Positions 1-5,255 of a stretch of 17,077 nt of DNA are shown here, one piece after another. Position 1 is the first letter of the stretch; every line of letters begins with the position of its first letter. The DNA is from Candidatus Dojkabacteria bacterium (lineage in GTDB: Bacteria; Patescibacteriota; Dojkabacteria; B142; OLB20), in assembly GCA_020429485.1 (NCBI GenBank), contig JAGQLK010000007.1:1-17077 (forward strand), given 5' to 3'. Below the pieces are notes generated by a model. That model had not been told where the DNA came from. It worked only from the letters and a program-made list of their open reading frames with translations, and ran no database searches. Position numbers and translations under genes: made by a program.

Positions 1-1154
1 ATTCACAGTATTCTAAAGAACTTAGCTACAACACCAAACGAGGACTGAAAGCAAAGATAGAAAGAGGTGAATGGCCCACATTTGCCCCGCCATTCTATGT
101 AAATTACGGTACGGAAAAGACAAAGAAGAACATCAAGCCCAATCCTAGTAACGCTGAATTTTACCCTAAGCTAGTCGATCATATAATCAAATATCAACTA
201 AACATAACACAAATTATAAAACTTCTTAAAAAATGGAATGTTCGAAATAAAAATGGTAACTATTTTGCTTCGTCAACCATTCATAGAGCCTTACGTAATC
301 CAGTCTATTATGGCCTACTAAAATATTCAGACTATCCTGAGACTCTTGGTACATGGGAGCCACTTATTTCTAAAAGTAAGTGGGATAAATTACAGCAAGT
401 TCTCAACTTGAAAGGAAAACCTTATCAATCTAAATGGAATCACCCATTCAAAAAGATAATGAAATGTGGTAAATGTGGATTATCAGTTACTGCTTATACC
501 AAGCGAAAGAAAAGTGGTAAGAAATATACATACTACGGATGTACAAAACGGAATGGGAATTGTGGTAATCCTCCTATCACGGAATCTAAATTAGAAGAAC
601 AATTGTTAACTAATATTTCGAAGATAAGGATTTCAGATAAACAACTTTCATATTTAAAAGATGAATTAACTAATAGATTAAAACAAGAGCTGAACTATGC
701 CAACGGCACACAGAATCAATTAGAAACTGAAATTAAAGAGTTGAATAGTAAACTTGATATGCTTCTGGATATGAGAATAAATGAAGAGCTAAGTAAGGAA
801 GAATATACTACCAAGAAGCACAAGATTAATACTAAAATTATTGAATTAGAGGCTTCAAGATCCGATTCCAAGTTTAACTTAAAGGACGTTAGAACTCAGG
901 TGGAAAATTTTTTTGATGAAGCCTTTAGTATCAGGAAAGCCTTTGTAGTTGGTGATTATATGGAGAAAAGAAAAACTGTTCTCAGGATAAGTGAAGATCT
1001 CATACTTAATGATAAAAAAATTGGTTGGAACTTTAAGAAAGATTGGGAGACAATGATTTCTGTACCTTCTGATCCGAAATCAGCTAAATGGGGTGACCAA
1101 TGGGACTTGAACCCACAACCCTCGGTACCACAAACCGATGCTCTAACCAATTGA
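1..1154 (+). CDS. Large serine recombinase, C-terminal part (5' end outside window)
   Basis: Site-specific DNA recombinase of the large serine (resolvase/invertase-related) family, which cuts and rejoins attachment sites of integrated elements. The reading frame is open from base 3 and 383 residues are visible. The N-terminal catalytic serine domain lies left of the window. The visible part begins with a recombinase domain (K-R-G-L-K-A-K near residue 12, then S-T-I-H-R-A-L-R-N-P-V-Y-Y-G near 93-106). A zinc ribbon follows, with cysteine pairs at about residues 155/158 and 180/187, then a charged coiled-coil-like segment typical of this family. No start codon was chosen because the true start is outside. 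The last 21 codons (from 1089) and the stop lie inside the antisense strand of tRNA-His, so the natural C-terminus may have been altered by integration. Family assignment is firm; the target site is inferred. Confidence 0.9.
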   Translation, partial: SQYSKELSYNTKRGLKAKIERGEWPTFAPPFYVNYGTEKTKKNIKPNPSNAEFYPKLVDHIIKYQLNITQIIKLLKKWNVRNKNGNYFASSTIHRALRNPVYYGLLKYSDYPETLGTWEPLISKSKWDKLQQVLNLKGKPYQSKWNHPFKKIMKCGKCGLSVTAYTKRKKSGKKYTYYGCTKRNGNCGNPPITESKLEEQLLTNISKIRISDKQLSYLKDELTNRLKQELNYANGTQNQLETEIKELNSKLDMLLDMRINEELSKEEYTTKKHKINTKIIELEASRSDSKFNLKDVRTQVENFFDEAFSIRKAFVVGDYMEKRKTVLRISEDLILNDKKIGWNFKKDWETMISVPSDPKSAKWGDQWDLNPQPSVPQTDALTN

Positions 1155-1166
1155 GCTATGGTCACC
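1089..1166 (-). tRNA. tRNA-His(GTG)
   Basis: Read on the minus strand, this folds into a full cloverleaf: acceptor GTGACCA/TGGTCAC, D stem GCTC/GAGC, anticodon stem TCGGT/ACCGA with loop TTGTGGT (anticodon GTG), and T stem GTGGG/CCCAT with loop TTCAAGT. An extra G at position -1 (base 1166) faces C73 (base 1092), the identity pair specific to histidine tRNA, which confirms the assignment. The three bases after C73 (1091-1089) read CCA, so the 3' end appears genome-encoded. The serine recombinase gene overlaps it on the other strand up to base 1154, as expected when an element has integrated at the tRNA 3' end. Confidence 0.97.
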
Positions 1167-1182
1167 ATAAAGACTGACTGCC

Positions 1183-1191
1183 ATTTTATCA
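1183..1191 (-). promoter_or_regulatory. Extended -10 promoter of tRNA-His
   Basis: The minus strand reads TGATAAAAT, an extended -10 element (TG, one base, TAAAAT), 16 nt before the tRNA 5' base. The sequence ATATATGATA[A/C]AAT is shared with the tRNA-Arg promoter at 5152-5165, with one mismatch in 14 positions. No clear -35 is seen. Confidence 0.6.
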
Positions 1192-1244
1192 TATATTACA
1201 GCAGTGATAAACAACTAATATCAATCTATTCCTTTTTATAGGTA

Positions 1245-1253
1245 TGATATAAT
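1245..1253 (+). promoter_or_regulatory. Extended -10 promoter (TGATATAAT)
   Basis: TG, one base, TATAAT is a perfect extended -10 element. It ends 21 nt before the ATG at 1275, predicting a leader of about 14 nt with no room for a Shine-Dalgarno site. No -35 hexamer is recognisable. Confidence 0.7.
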
Positions 1254-1274
1254 CGCGCTATTATTAGAATATTC

Positions 1275-2033
1275 ATGAGAGATCAGTTAGTTCATGCTGG
1301 GCTTAGAATCCCATCTAATTCATCAACAAAGTACTTAGAACGCGTAGGAGTAGATTTTGACCAGAGGCTTGGTGGAAATTGTGTGTATCAATTGGGGCAT
1401 ATGCTAGATATGCTTGGGCCTGGTGCTATTGAAAGAGCAGGTATACTGACCTCAAACACTGGTGGTGTATTACATTACGCGGCTGTTGTTCAAGATGGAC
1501 GAGATGAGTATTACTTAGATCCCTATTTGATGCATACAGAGCCAGTTAAAGTAGCCGATATCTTTCGTGGAGGAGTCATGGTTGAAGCATTTCCTATAGG
1601 CAATAAAGTAGCTTTTCAACACACAGGAGCAAATACTTTTCAAGCTACACTATATAGGCCAAGTACAGGAGTGCAATTCGATGAAGTGCGCCGATATCAA
1701 TTTGATTTAGATCAAGCATATGATGACTTCCCGCCATTTGAAGAGTATGCTACACCAAATCCTAGTAAAATGAGTATGCGAGTTATTAGTCCAACTGCAG
1801 ACGAGTTGATGATGCTTCATTATCATTTACATACAGCTGGTATGAATATTGTAAGATATCATTCATCAGGAAGGACAGAAAATGTACGTCAAAAAGGACA
1901 ACCCGATGTTTTTGAGCATCATCTACAAAGAATGGCAAGTATGGTTCTGCTAAGCAAGGGAAAAATTTATGATGGGCTTTATCAAGCTCAGTATTACGCT
2001 ACAGAAGGATATTGGTCGAGAATAAATGAATAG
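1275..2033 (+). CDS. Cys-His-Asp triad protein, arylamine N-acetyltransferase/transglutaminase-like
   Basis: 252-residue soluble protein with no signal peptide or membrane helix. Three short motifs suggest the papain-like fold shared by arylamine N-acetyltransferases and transglutaminase-like proteins: G-G-N-C (Cys36), V-L-H-Y-A-A-V-V (His67) and Y-Y-L-D-P-Y (Asp82). The 15-residue spacing from His to Asp matches that of known arylamine N-acetyltransferases, and the order Cys-His-Asp is right. The rest (83-252) is not recognised; a histidine-rich stretch near 182-186 is visible. If the triad is real, the protein would transfer acyl groups or cut amide bonds. The ATG was chosen because a TGATATAAT promoter lies 21 nt upstream and nothing earlier fits. 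It stands alone, followed by a separately promoted gene. Function is an inference from motif spacing only. Confidence 0.8.
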   Translation: MRDQLVHAGLRIPSNSSTKYLERVGVDFDQRLGGNCVYQLGHMLDMLGPGAIERAGILTSNTGGVLHYAAVVQDGRDEYYLDPYLMHTEPVKVADIFRGGVMVEAFPIGNKVAFQHTGANTFQATLYRPSTGVQFDEVRRYQFDLDQAYDDFPPFEEYATPNPSKMSMRVISPTADELMMLHYHLHTAGMNIVRYHSSGRTENVRQKGQPDVFEHHLQRMASMVLLSKGKIYDGLYQAQYYATEGYWSRINE

Positions 2034-2036
2034 ATT

Positions 2037-2074
2037 GAAACCTATAGTTTTGATATAATCGATATATAGGTTTC
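2037..2074. repeat. 10-bp inverted repeat flanking a -10 element
   Basis: GAAACCTATA at 2037-2046 is perfectly repeated in inverted orientation as TATAGGTTTC at 2065-2074, with 18 bases between. The TATAAT of the following gene sits in the middle. The position fits an operator for a dimeric repressor covering the promoter. A transcription terminator is less likely, since no T-run follows and the loop is long. Confidence 0.55.
2051..2059 (+). promoter_or_regulatory. Extended -10 promoter (TGATATAAT)
   Basis: Same extended -10 element as at 1245-1253, ending 20 nt before the ATG at 2080. It lies between the arms of a 10-bp inverted repeat (2037-2074). A TTGAAA at 2035-2040 is only 13 bases upstream of the hexamer, too close for a standard -35. 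Confidence 0.7.
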
Positions 2075-2079
2075 TACAT

Positions 2080-3003
2080 ATGTTTACCGAAAATCTACAA
2101 CAATTTAATCCAATTGGAACTCCAGAGGGAATAAAGTATAACGGCGAAAGCTATCGAGTAACCAATACTTGTGCTCAGCCAGTAGATGTTGCCTTAGCTA
2201 TGGCAGGTATTTATGAAACTCGTAGACGCAATAACTATCCAACAACTACACCAGCTAATTTACTTTTCGTTCCTAATTTTCTTGTAGATGAAGATAATGG
2301 TGTTATTAGAGAAAATGCTGGAGCAGTATATGCACCCAGTTTTGATCTCTTTGTGTTCGCAACTGATAATATTCAGCGCATGACTTTGCATGATGTAGGC
2401 CCTGATGGAAATGAGTTATATTTATTGTATGGTGCACATGAGACTATACACGAAGTACAGAAAGCAAGAGGATTAAGCTATATAAGCAAAGATGATCCTA
2501 AGTATGATGTACTAGAAGAAGAAGCATGGCTTGGTGCAGCAGATCTCCTAAAAGCACATTCCCCATGGAGTCCATACAGAAGTCTAGGATTTGGGCGAAA
2601 GAATGACAAAATTGTTCACTTACCTAGAAGTAGTTCTTTTAGACCATGGGAGGTTGCAAGAACTGTCGCAGATATGAAAGCGCTGACTGCTACTCAGAGC
2701 TTAGAAACACATAATCCAATGGCATTAAGCTTTGCGCTACACCAAGTGTTTCTACAAAGACCTGGACAGGCTTATGAGTTAGGTCTTGATGATGAATTGA
2801 GCACAAGTGGTGCCTTTTATTCAGCTAATGGTGCTGAAGCATTATTTCATCTTTCTCACTGTGCAGTATTTTTACCTTGGATAGAATCATGGGTCAGTGA
2901 GAATGGCGAATACTTCTTGCAAGAATTCCCAGATGCGCAATATATAATTCAATTCTATCAACATGATCAGGAAAGAGTTGGCTTTAATGTTACTCAATTC
3001 TAA
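2080..3003 (+). CDS. HExxH-motif protein, putative zinc metallopeptidase-like
   Basis: 307-residue protein of no family I can name. G-A-H-E-T-I-H-E at residues 118-125 carries the zinc-binding HExxH motif (His120, Glu121, His124). An acidic run E-E-E-A-W at 146-150 lies 22-24 residues further on, where the third ligand of a gluzincin-type peptidase would be expected. There is no signal peptide and no obvious membrane helix, so it would act in the cytoplasm. The C-terminal half (about 190-307) has no recognised motif. The start is the ATG 20 nt after a TGATATAAT promoter. The gene is apparently monocistronic, with a separately promoted GNAT gene after it. The motif is directly seen; peptidase activity is inferred and could be absent, because HExxH also occurs by chance. 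Confidence 0.8.
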   Translation: MFTENLQQFNPIGTPEGIKYNGESYRVTNTCAQPVDVALAMAGIYETRRRNNYPTTTPANLLFVPNFLVDEDNGVIRENAGAVYAPSFDLFVFATDNIQRMTLHDVGPDGNELYLLYGAHETIHEVQKARGLSYISKDDPKYDVLEEEAWLGAADLLKAHSPWSPYRSLGFGRKNDKIVHLPRSSSFRPWEVARTVADMKALTATQSLETHNPMALSFALHQVFLQRPGQAYELGLDDELSTSGAFYSANGAEALFHLSHCAVFLPWIESWVSENGEYFLQEFPDAQYIIQFYQHDQERVGFNVTQF

Positions 3004-3013
3004 TTTCATAAGC

Positions 3014-3019
3014 TATAAT
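3014..3019 (+). promoter_or_regulatory. -10 promoter element (TATAAT)
   Basis: A perfect TATAAT lies between two genes and ends 22 nt before the ATG at 3042, the same geometry as the other first genes here. No -35 is evident. Confidence 0.6.
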
Positions 3020-3041
3020 GGGGTAATTAAGTAAATACCAC

Positions 3042-3509
3042 ATGAATATTATTAAAGCAGATATCTCCCATAAAGATTTAATTTTAGAAATTGCTGACAA
3101 ATTTAGCGATTTCGCTAATTCACTTGATGACGATTACGATGGAAGTCTAAGCACTTTTAGTCGGGATAATTCAGGTCCAATGTTGGCAGAAGTATTAGAT
3201 AGAAATCTCTGTGCAATATTTCTAGCAATAGATGAAGGTAAAGCAGCAGCAATAGTAGAAATTCACAAAGTACCTCGAATTCGCAAGGCAAGATACTATG
3301 GTGAGATAGAACTAATGTTTGTAGATGAAGAATATCGAGGTTCGGGCATTGCAAAGGAGATAATGAACAAAGCATTAGAATGGGGAAAAGAAGAAGATCT
3401 AGAGTGTCTTAGGTTATATTCAGGGCATCAATTAAACAGGGCTCATGCATTTTATGAAAAAATGGGCTTTGTACATGCTGGCAGAACCTATAAATATTCA
3501 TATAAATAG
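3042..3509 (+). CDS. GNAT family N-acetyltransferase
   Basis: 155-residue single-domain acetyltransferase of the GNAT superfamily, which moves an acetyl group from acetyl-CoA to an amine. The acetyl-CoA pyrophosphate-binding motif is E-Y-R-G-S-G-I-A (residues 97-104), preceded by the usual beta strand E-I-E-L-M-F-V (88-94). The C-terminal signature is N-R-A-H-A-F-Y-E-K-M-G-F (132-143). Length is normal for the family. The substrate cannot be read from the sequence; small-molecule or protein amines are possible. The ATG is placed 22 nt after a TATAAT box. The next gene starts 49 nt downstream on the same strand. A second, different GNAT is encoded at 4452-4916 on the minus strand; the two share only family motifs. 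Confidence 0.92.
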   Translation: MNIIKADISHKDLILEIADKFSDFANSLDDDYDGSLSTFSRDNSGPMLAEVLDRNLCAIFLAIDEGKAAAIVEIHKVPRIRKARYYGEIELMFVDEEYRGSGIAKEIMNKALEWGKEEDLECLRLYSGHQLNRAHAFYEKMGFVHAGRTYKYSYK

Positions 3510-3519
3510 TTTTTTTGTG

Positions 3520-3525
3520 TAGAAT
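3520..3525 (+). promoter_or_regulatory. Possible -10 element (TAGAAT)
   Basis: TAGAAT lies 33 nt before the ATG at 3559. TTTACT (3536-3541, 17 nt before the ATG) is an alternative. The preceding T-run (3510-3516), just after the GNAT stop, is not preceded by a GC stem, so it is not called a terminator. Confidence 0.3.
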
Positions 3526-3558
3526 TAAGCATTAGTTTACTTATTATTTTTTGAAATT

Positions 3559-3981
3559 ATGATGGAAGTTTGGGGAGTAGAAGTACATTATGCTTCTATA
3601 CTGCTTGCAACAGTCGCAAGTATGGTAATTGGTATGTTATGGTATGGCCCAGTATTCGGGAATATATGGCTAGGCTTAGTAGGTAAGAAAAAGGAAGATA
3701 TGCAAATGAAGCCATCTGATATGCCTATGGCTGTAGTGGTAGCATTGCTTATGGCTGTTGGACTTAATTCAGTATTGCAATTTTCAGCAAAGTTTTCTGA
3801 GCTTGGTGAAATCACAAATGTATTAGCTACAGCTTTTATGATCTCACTAACTTTTGTAGCACCAGCTGGTCTTAACCTAGTAATTTGGGAAGGAAGAAAA
3901 CCAAAGCTATTTTTATTAAATCTTGCTTATTTTTTCACTAACTTTCTAGTTATGGGATTAATAATAAGCATCTGGGTGTAA
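3559..3981 (+). CDS. DUF1761-like small integral membrane protein
   Basis: 140-residue membrane protein with about four hydrophobic segments (near residues 11-30, 54-75, 85-110 and 117-139). The first carries V-I-G-M-L-W-Y-G-P-V-F-G, which resembles the N-terminal signature of DUF1761 proteins, small four-helix membrane proteins of unknown function. A short charged loop K-K-K-E-D (44-48) follows the first helix. No catalytic motif is visible. The gene begins with two consecutive Met codons, and the first is used here. A Nudix hydrolase begins only 9 nt after the stop on the same strand, so the two are probably co-transcribed. The family call rests on the W-Y-G-P motif, length and topology. 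Confidence 0.8.
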   Translation: MMEVWGVEVHYASILLATVASMVIGMLWYGPVFGNIWLGLVGKKKEDMQMKPSDMPMAVVVALLMAVGLNSVLQFSAKFSELGEITNVLATAFMISLTFVAPAGLNLVIWEGRKPKLFLLNLAYFFTNFLVMGLIISIWV

Positions 3982-3990
3982 TTAATTAGA

Positions 3991-4446
3991 ATGAATAAGT
4001 ACCATTCAGCTGGATGTATAGTGTTACGTCCAGTAGGAGATTCAATTCAAGTATTGTGTTTAGAATTTTCATATTCAGATATTAAAACAGGATGGGTACT
4101 TCCAAAAGGAGGTATAGAAGAAGGTGAATCTGAAAGAGATGCAGCTATTAGAGAAACAAAGGAAGAAACTGGATTAGAAGATATTGAAGTTTTAGAGAAG
4201 CTAGGGGACTTCACTTTTGAGTTTTCTGACGATCCTGATGTTGGATCTGGAATAAAGACAATTTCTTGGTTTCTCGCTATAAGTAGCAGTTATCGATTAG
4301 GCGAAGTAGCTCATGAAGAGCATGAACATGAAAGTATTAAGCAGATTAAATGGTTAGATATCAATTTTGCCAAACAAAATATGCTTCATGACACAGATGC
4401 GCAGTACATAATTCAGGCGGAACAGATATTTAATAAAGCAAGTTGA
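3991..4446 (+). CDS. Nudix hydrolase
   Basis: 151-residue pyrophosphohydrolase that cleaves a nucleoside diphosphate linked to another group. The complete Nudix box (G-x5-E-x7-R-E-x2-E-E-x-G-x) is present at residues 40-62, including R-E-T-K-E-E-T-G-L, so the metal-binding glutamates are intact. The preceding G-W-V-L-P-K-G-G resembles that of diadenosine-polyphosphate and mutator-type Nudix enzymes, which makes Ap4A or a damaged nucleotide plausible substrates; this is not decidable from sequence. The gene starts 9 nt after a DUF1761-like gene with no promoter or ribosome binding site of its own, suggesting an operon. Its stop is 5 nt from the end of the converging minus-strand GNAT gene, with no terminator hairpin between them. 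Confidence 0.93.
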   Translation: MNKYHSAGCIVLRPVGDSIQVLCLEFSYSDIKTGWVLPKGGIEEGESERDAAIRETKEETGLEDIEVLEKLGDFTFEFSDDPDVGSGIKTISWFLAISSSYRLGEVAHEEHEHESIKQIKWLDINFAKQNMLHDTDAQYIIQAEQIFNKAS

Positions 4447-4451
4447 GTGAT

Positions 4452-4916
4452 CTAATCTAGAGGCTGTTCATACCAGGTTGCGTGTTCCTGGAATCCATTC
4501 TTTTCATAAAAGCTTCTCGCAATCGAATTGTTGTAATTTGTCATTACCTTGAGGGCCTTTGCATTATTGTCACGAGCAAATTGCTTAAATCTATCAATCA
4601 GCTTGCTTCCCCAACCTTGATTTCTTATGTCCTCACTCAAGTACAGACCATCCAGTTCGGCGACTTTTGTCTGTTCTCTCCATGATCTATCTCTTACAGC
4701 ACCAGTTAAATATCCTAGAATTTTGTCATTATCTTCTATAACCAGCGCAATATTGTCGTCTCTAACAATTGCTTTGGCTAGCTCTTCTTTTCCATCGTCG
4801 GTATCTGGATAATTGTTATTAGTAATAGGTGCAAACTGTCTGTCATGCACAAAGTGATCTTTGAGTATATGTATTATTTGGTCAAAATCGGAAAGTGTTG
4901 CTTCGCGTATCTGCAT
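4452..4916 (-). CDS. GNAT family N-acetyltransferase
   Basis: 154-residue GNAT acetyltransferase. The acetyl-CoA-binding motif is I-R-N-Q-G-W-G-S-K-L (97-106), following the strand A-E-L-D-G-L-Y-L (86-93). The C-terminal motif is N-S-I-A-R-S-F-Y-E-K-N-G-F (130-142). The N-terminus M-Q-I-R-E-A-T-L-S-D-F-D is typical of the family and supports this ATG. The substrate is unknown. It converges on the Nudix gene with a 5-nt gap. Its upstream region is the left copy of the tRNA-Arg repeat (4935-4960), and weak -10-like sequences within that repeat (for example TAACAT on the minus strand) could serve as its promoter; this is speculative. Confidence 0.92.
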   Translation of the reverse strand: MQIREATLSDFDQIIHILKDHFVHDRQFAPITNNNYPDTDDGKEELAKAIVRDDNIALVIEDNDKILGYLTGAVRDRSWREQTKVAELDGLYLSEDIRNQGWGSKLIDRFKQFARDNNAKALKVMTNYNNSIARSFYEKNGFQEHATWYEQPLD

Positions 4917-4934
4917 GTATTTGGGGTTAGGAAA

Positions 4935-4960
4935 TGTTAAATATGCACCAGTCAGGACTC
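4935..4960. repeat. Left copy of 26-bp direct repeat (truncated tRNA-Arg 3' end)
   Basis: The 26 bases from 4935 to 4960 are identical to 5052-5077. They hold the last 17 bases of tRNA-Arg (acceptor 3' strand and part of the T arm) plus 9 bases downstream. The match ends abruptly on both sides (a/g at 4934/5051 and c/g at 4961/5078). A duplicated tRNA 3' end lying on the 3' side of the intact tRNA is the usual arrangement of attachment sites left by integration. Confidence 0.9.
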
Positions 4961-5051
4961 CTCAACCAGGTCTAACCGAACGTTAGTGAGGTGTAGAGCT
5001 GGTTAGTCCCGCTTTGCGGGAGAACCTGAGTAATGCTTTAAAGAACATAGG
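4961..5051. other. 91-bp structured segment between the tRNA-derived repeats
   Basis: This segment lies exactly between the two 26-bp repeat copies and is clearly GC-richer (close to half G+C) than the surroundings. It contains a strong hairpin TCCCGC-TTT-GCGGGA (5007-5021), a smaller one CTAAC-CGAAC-GTTAG (around 4972-4986), and CTAACC/GGTTAG and CTCA/TGAG pairs that could close a larger imperfect fold. No T-run follows the hairpin on either strand, so it is not a standard terminator. No open reading frame is visible. It may be the remnant of a deleted element or a small non-autonomous one. Confidence 0.5.
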
Positions 5052-5077
5052 TGTTAAATATGCACCAGTCAGGACTC
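5052..5077. repeat. Right copy of 26-bp direct repeat (within tRNA-Arg 3' end)
   Basis: Identical to 4935-4960, with an offset of 117 bp. This copy is part of the intact tRNA-Arg gene and its 3' flank. Confidence 0.9.
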
Positions 5078-5133
5078 GAACCTGAAACCTACTGCTTAGA
5101 AGGCAGTTGCTCTATCCATTGAGCTACTGGTGC
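5061..5133 (-). tRNA. tRNA-Arg(TCT)
   Basis: The minus strand folds as a complete cloverleaf: acceptor GCACCAG/CTGGTGC, D stem GCTC/GAGC, anticodon stem ACTGC/GCAGT with loop CTTCTAA (anticodon TCT, reading AGA), and T stem TCAGG/CCTGA with loop TTCGAGT. The discriminator is A. The next bases are TAT, so CCA is not encoded here, unlike the tRNA-His in this window. The AGA codon it reads is by far the commonest arginine codon in the neighbouring genes. Confidence 0.97.
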
Positions 5134-5151
5134 TCGAAATTCAACAGAGTA

Positions 5152-5160
5152 ATTGTATCA
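5152..5160 (-). promoter_or_regulatory. Extended -10 promoter of tRNA-Arg
   Basis: The minus strand reads TGATACAAT, an extended -10 element, 18 nt before the tRNA 5' end. With its upstream bases it matches the tRNA-His promoter at 13 of 14 positions. Confidence 0.6.
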
Positions 5161-5233
5161 TATATGGTGCCATGCTGGAATAGCTGTCCGTTAGCAATTT
5201 GGAGTTTTATAAAATTATGTTAGAATCCAAACC

Positions 5234-5239
5234 TATAAT
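5234..5239 (+). promoter_or_regulatory. -10 promoter element (TATAAT) deciding the downstream start
   Basis: A perfect TATAAT ends 16 nt before the ATG at 5256, and similar spacing is seen at the other first genes. It supports that ATG over the upstream in-frame TTG at 5199 and ATG at 5217, both of which would lie upstream of this promoter. Confidence 0.6.
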
Positions 5240-5255
5240 ATCTCAAAAAACAATT

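Noticed and set aside
956..1192. Open frame of 78 codons on the minus strand through the tRNA-His
   Set aside because: It is the translation of the tRNA itself (the familiar I-A-Q-L-V-R-A-S string) plus antisense of the recombinase; a shadow, not a gene.
3157..3375. Leu-rich minus-strand frame inside the GNAT gene
   Set aside because: Shadow of a well-supported acetyltransferase frame; the leucines are the complement of Glu/Lys-rich coding sequence.
3510..3516. T-run after the first GNAT gene as a terminator
   Set aside because: The preceding bases are A/T-rich and give no stable stem.
5007..5021. GC-rich hairpin as a transcription terminator
   Set aside because: No T-run follows on either strand. 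It is kept as structure within the 91-bp insert.
4961..5051. The insert as a degenerate tRNA or an integron attC site
   Set aside because: A GTCTAAC and two GTTAAAT strings superficially fit attC core boxes, and the AGCTGGTTAG string looks D-arm-like. No cloverleaf can be built, and no paired R/L boxes in correct order or integron integrase are visible.
5199..5255. 19-codon N-terminal extension of the phosphoribosyltransferase-like gene starting at TTG 5199
   Set aside because: The TATAAT at 5234 lies inside it, 16 nt before the ATG at 5256, and the extension adds no motif. GGAG at 5201-5204 is 12 nt from ATG 5217, too far for a normal site.
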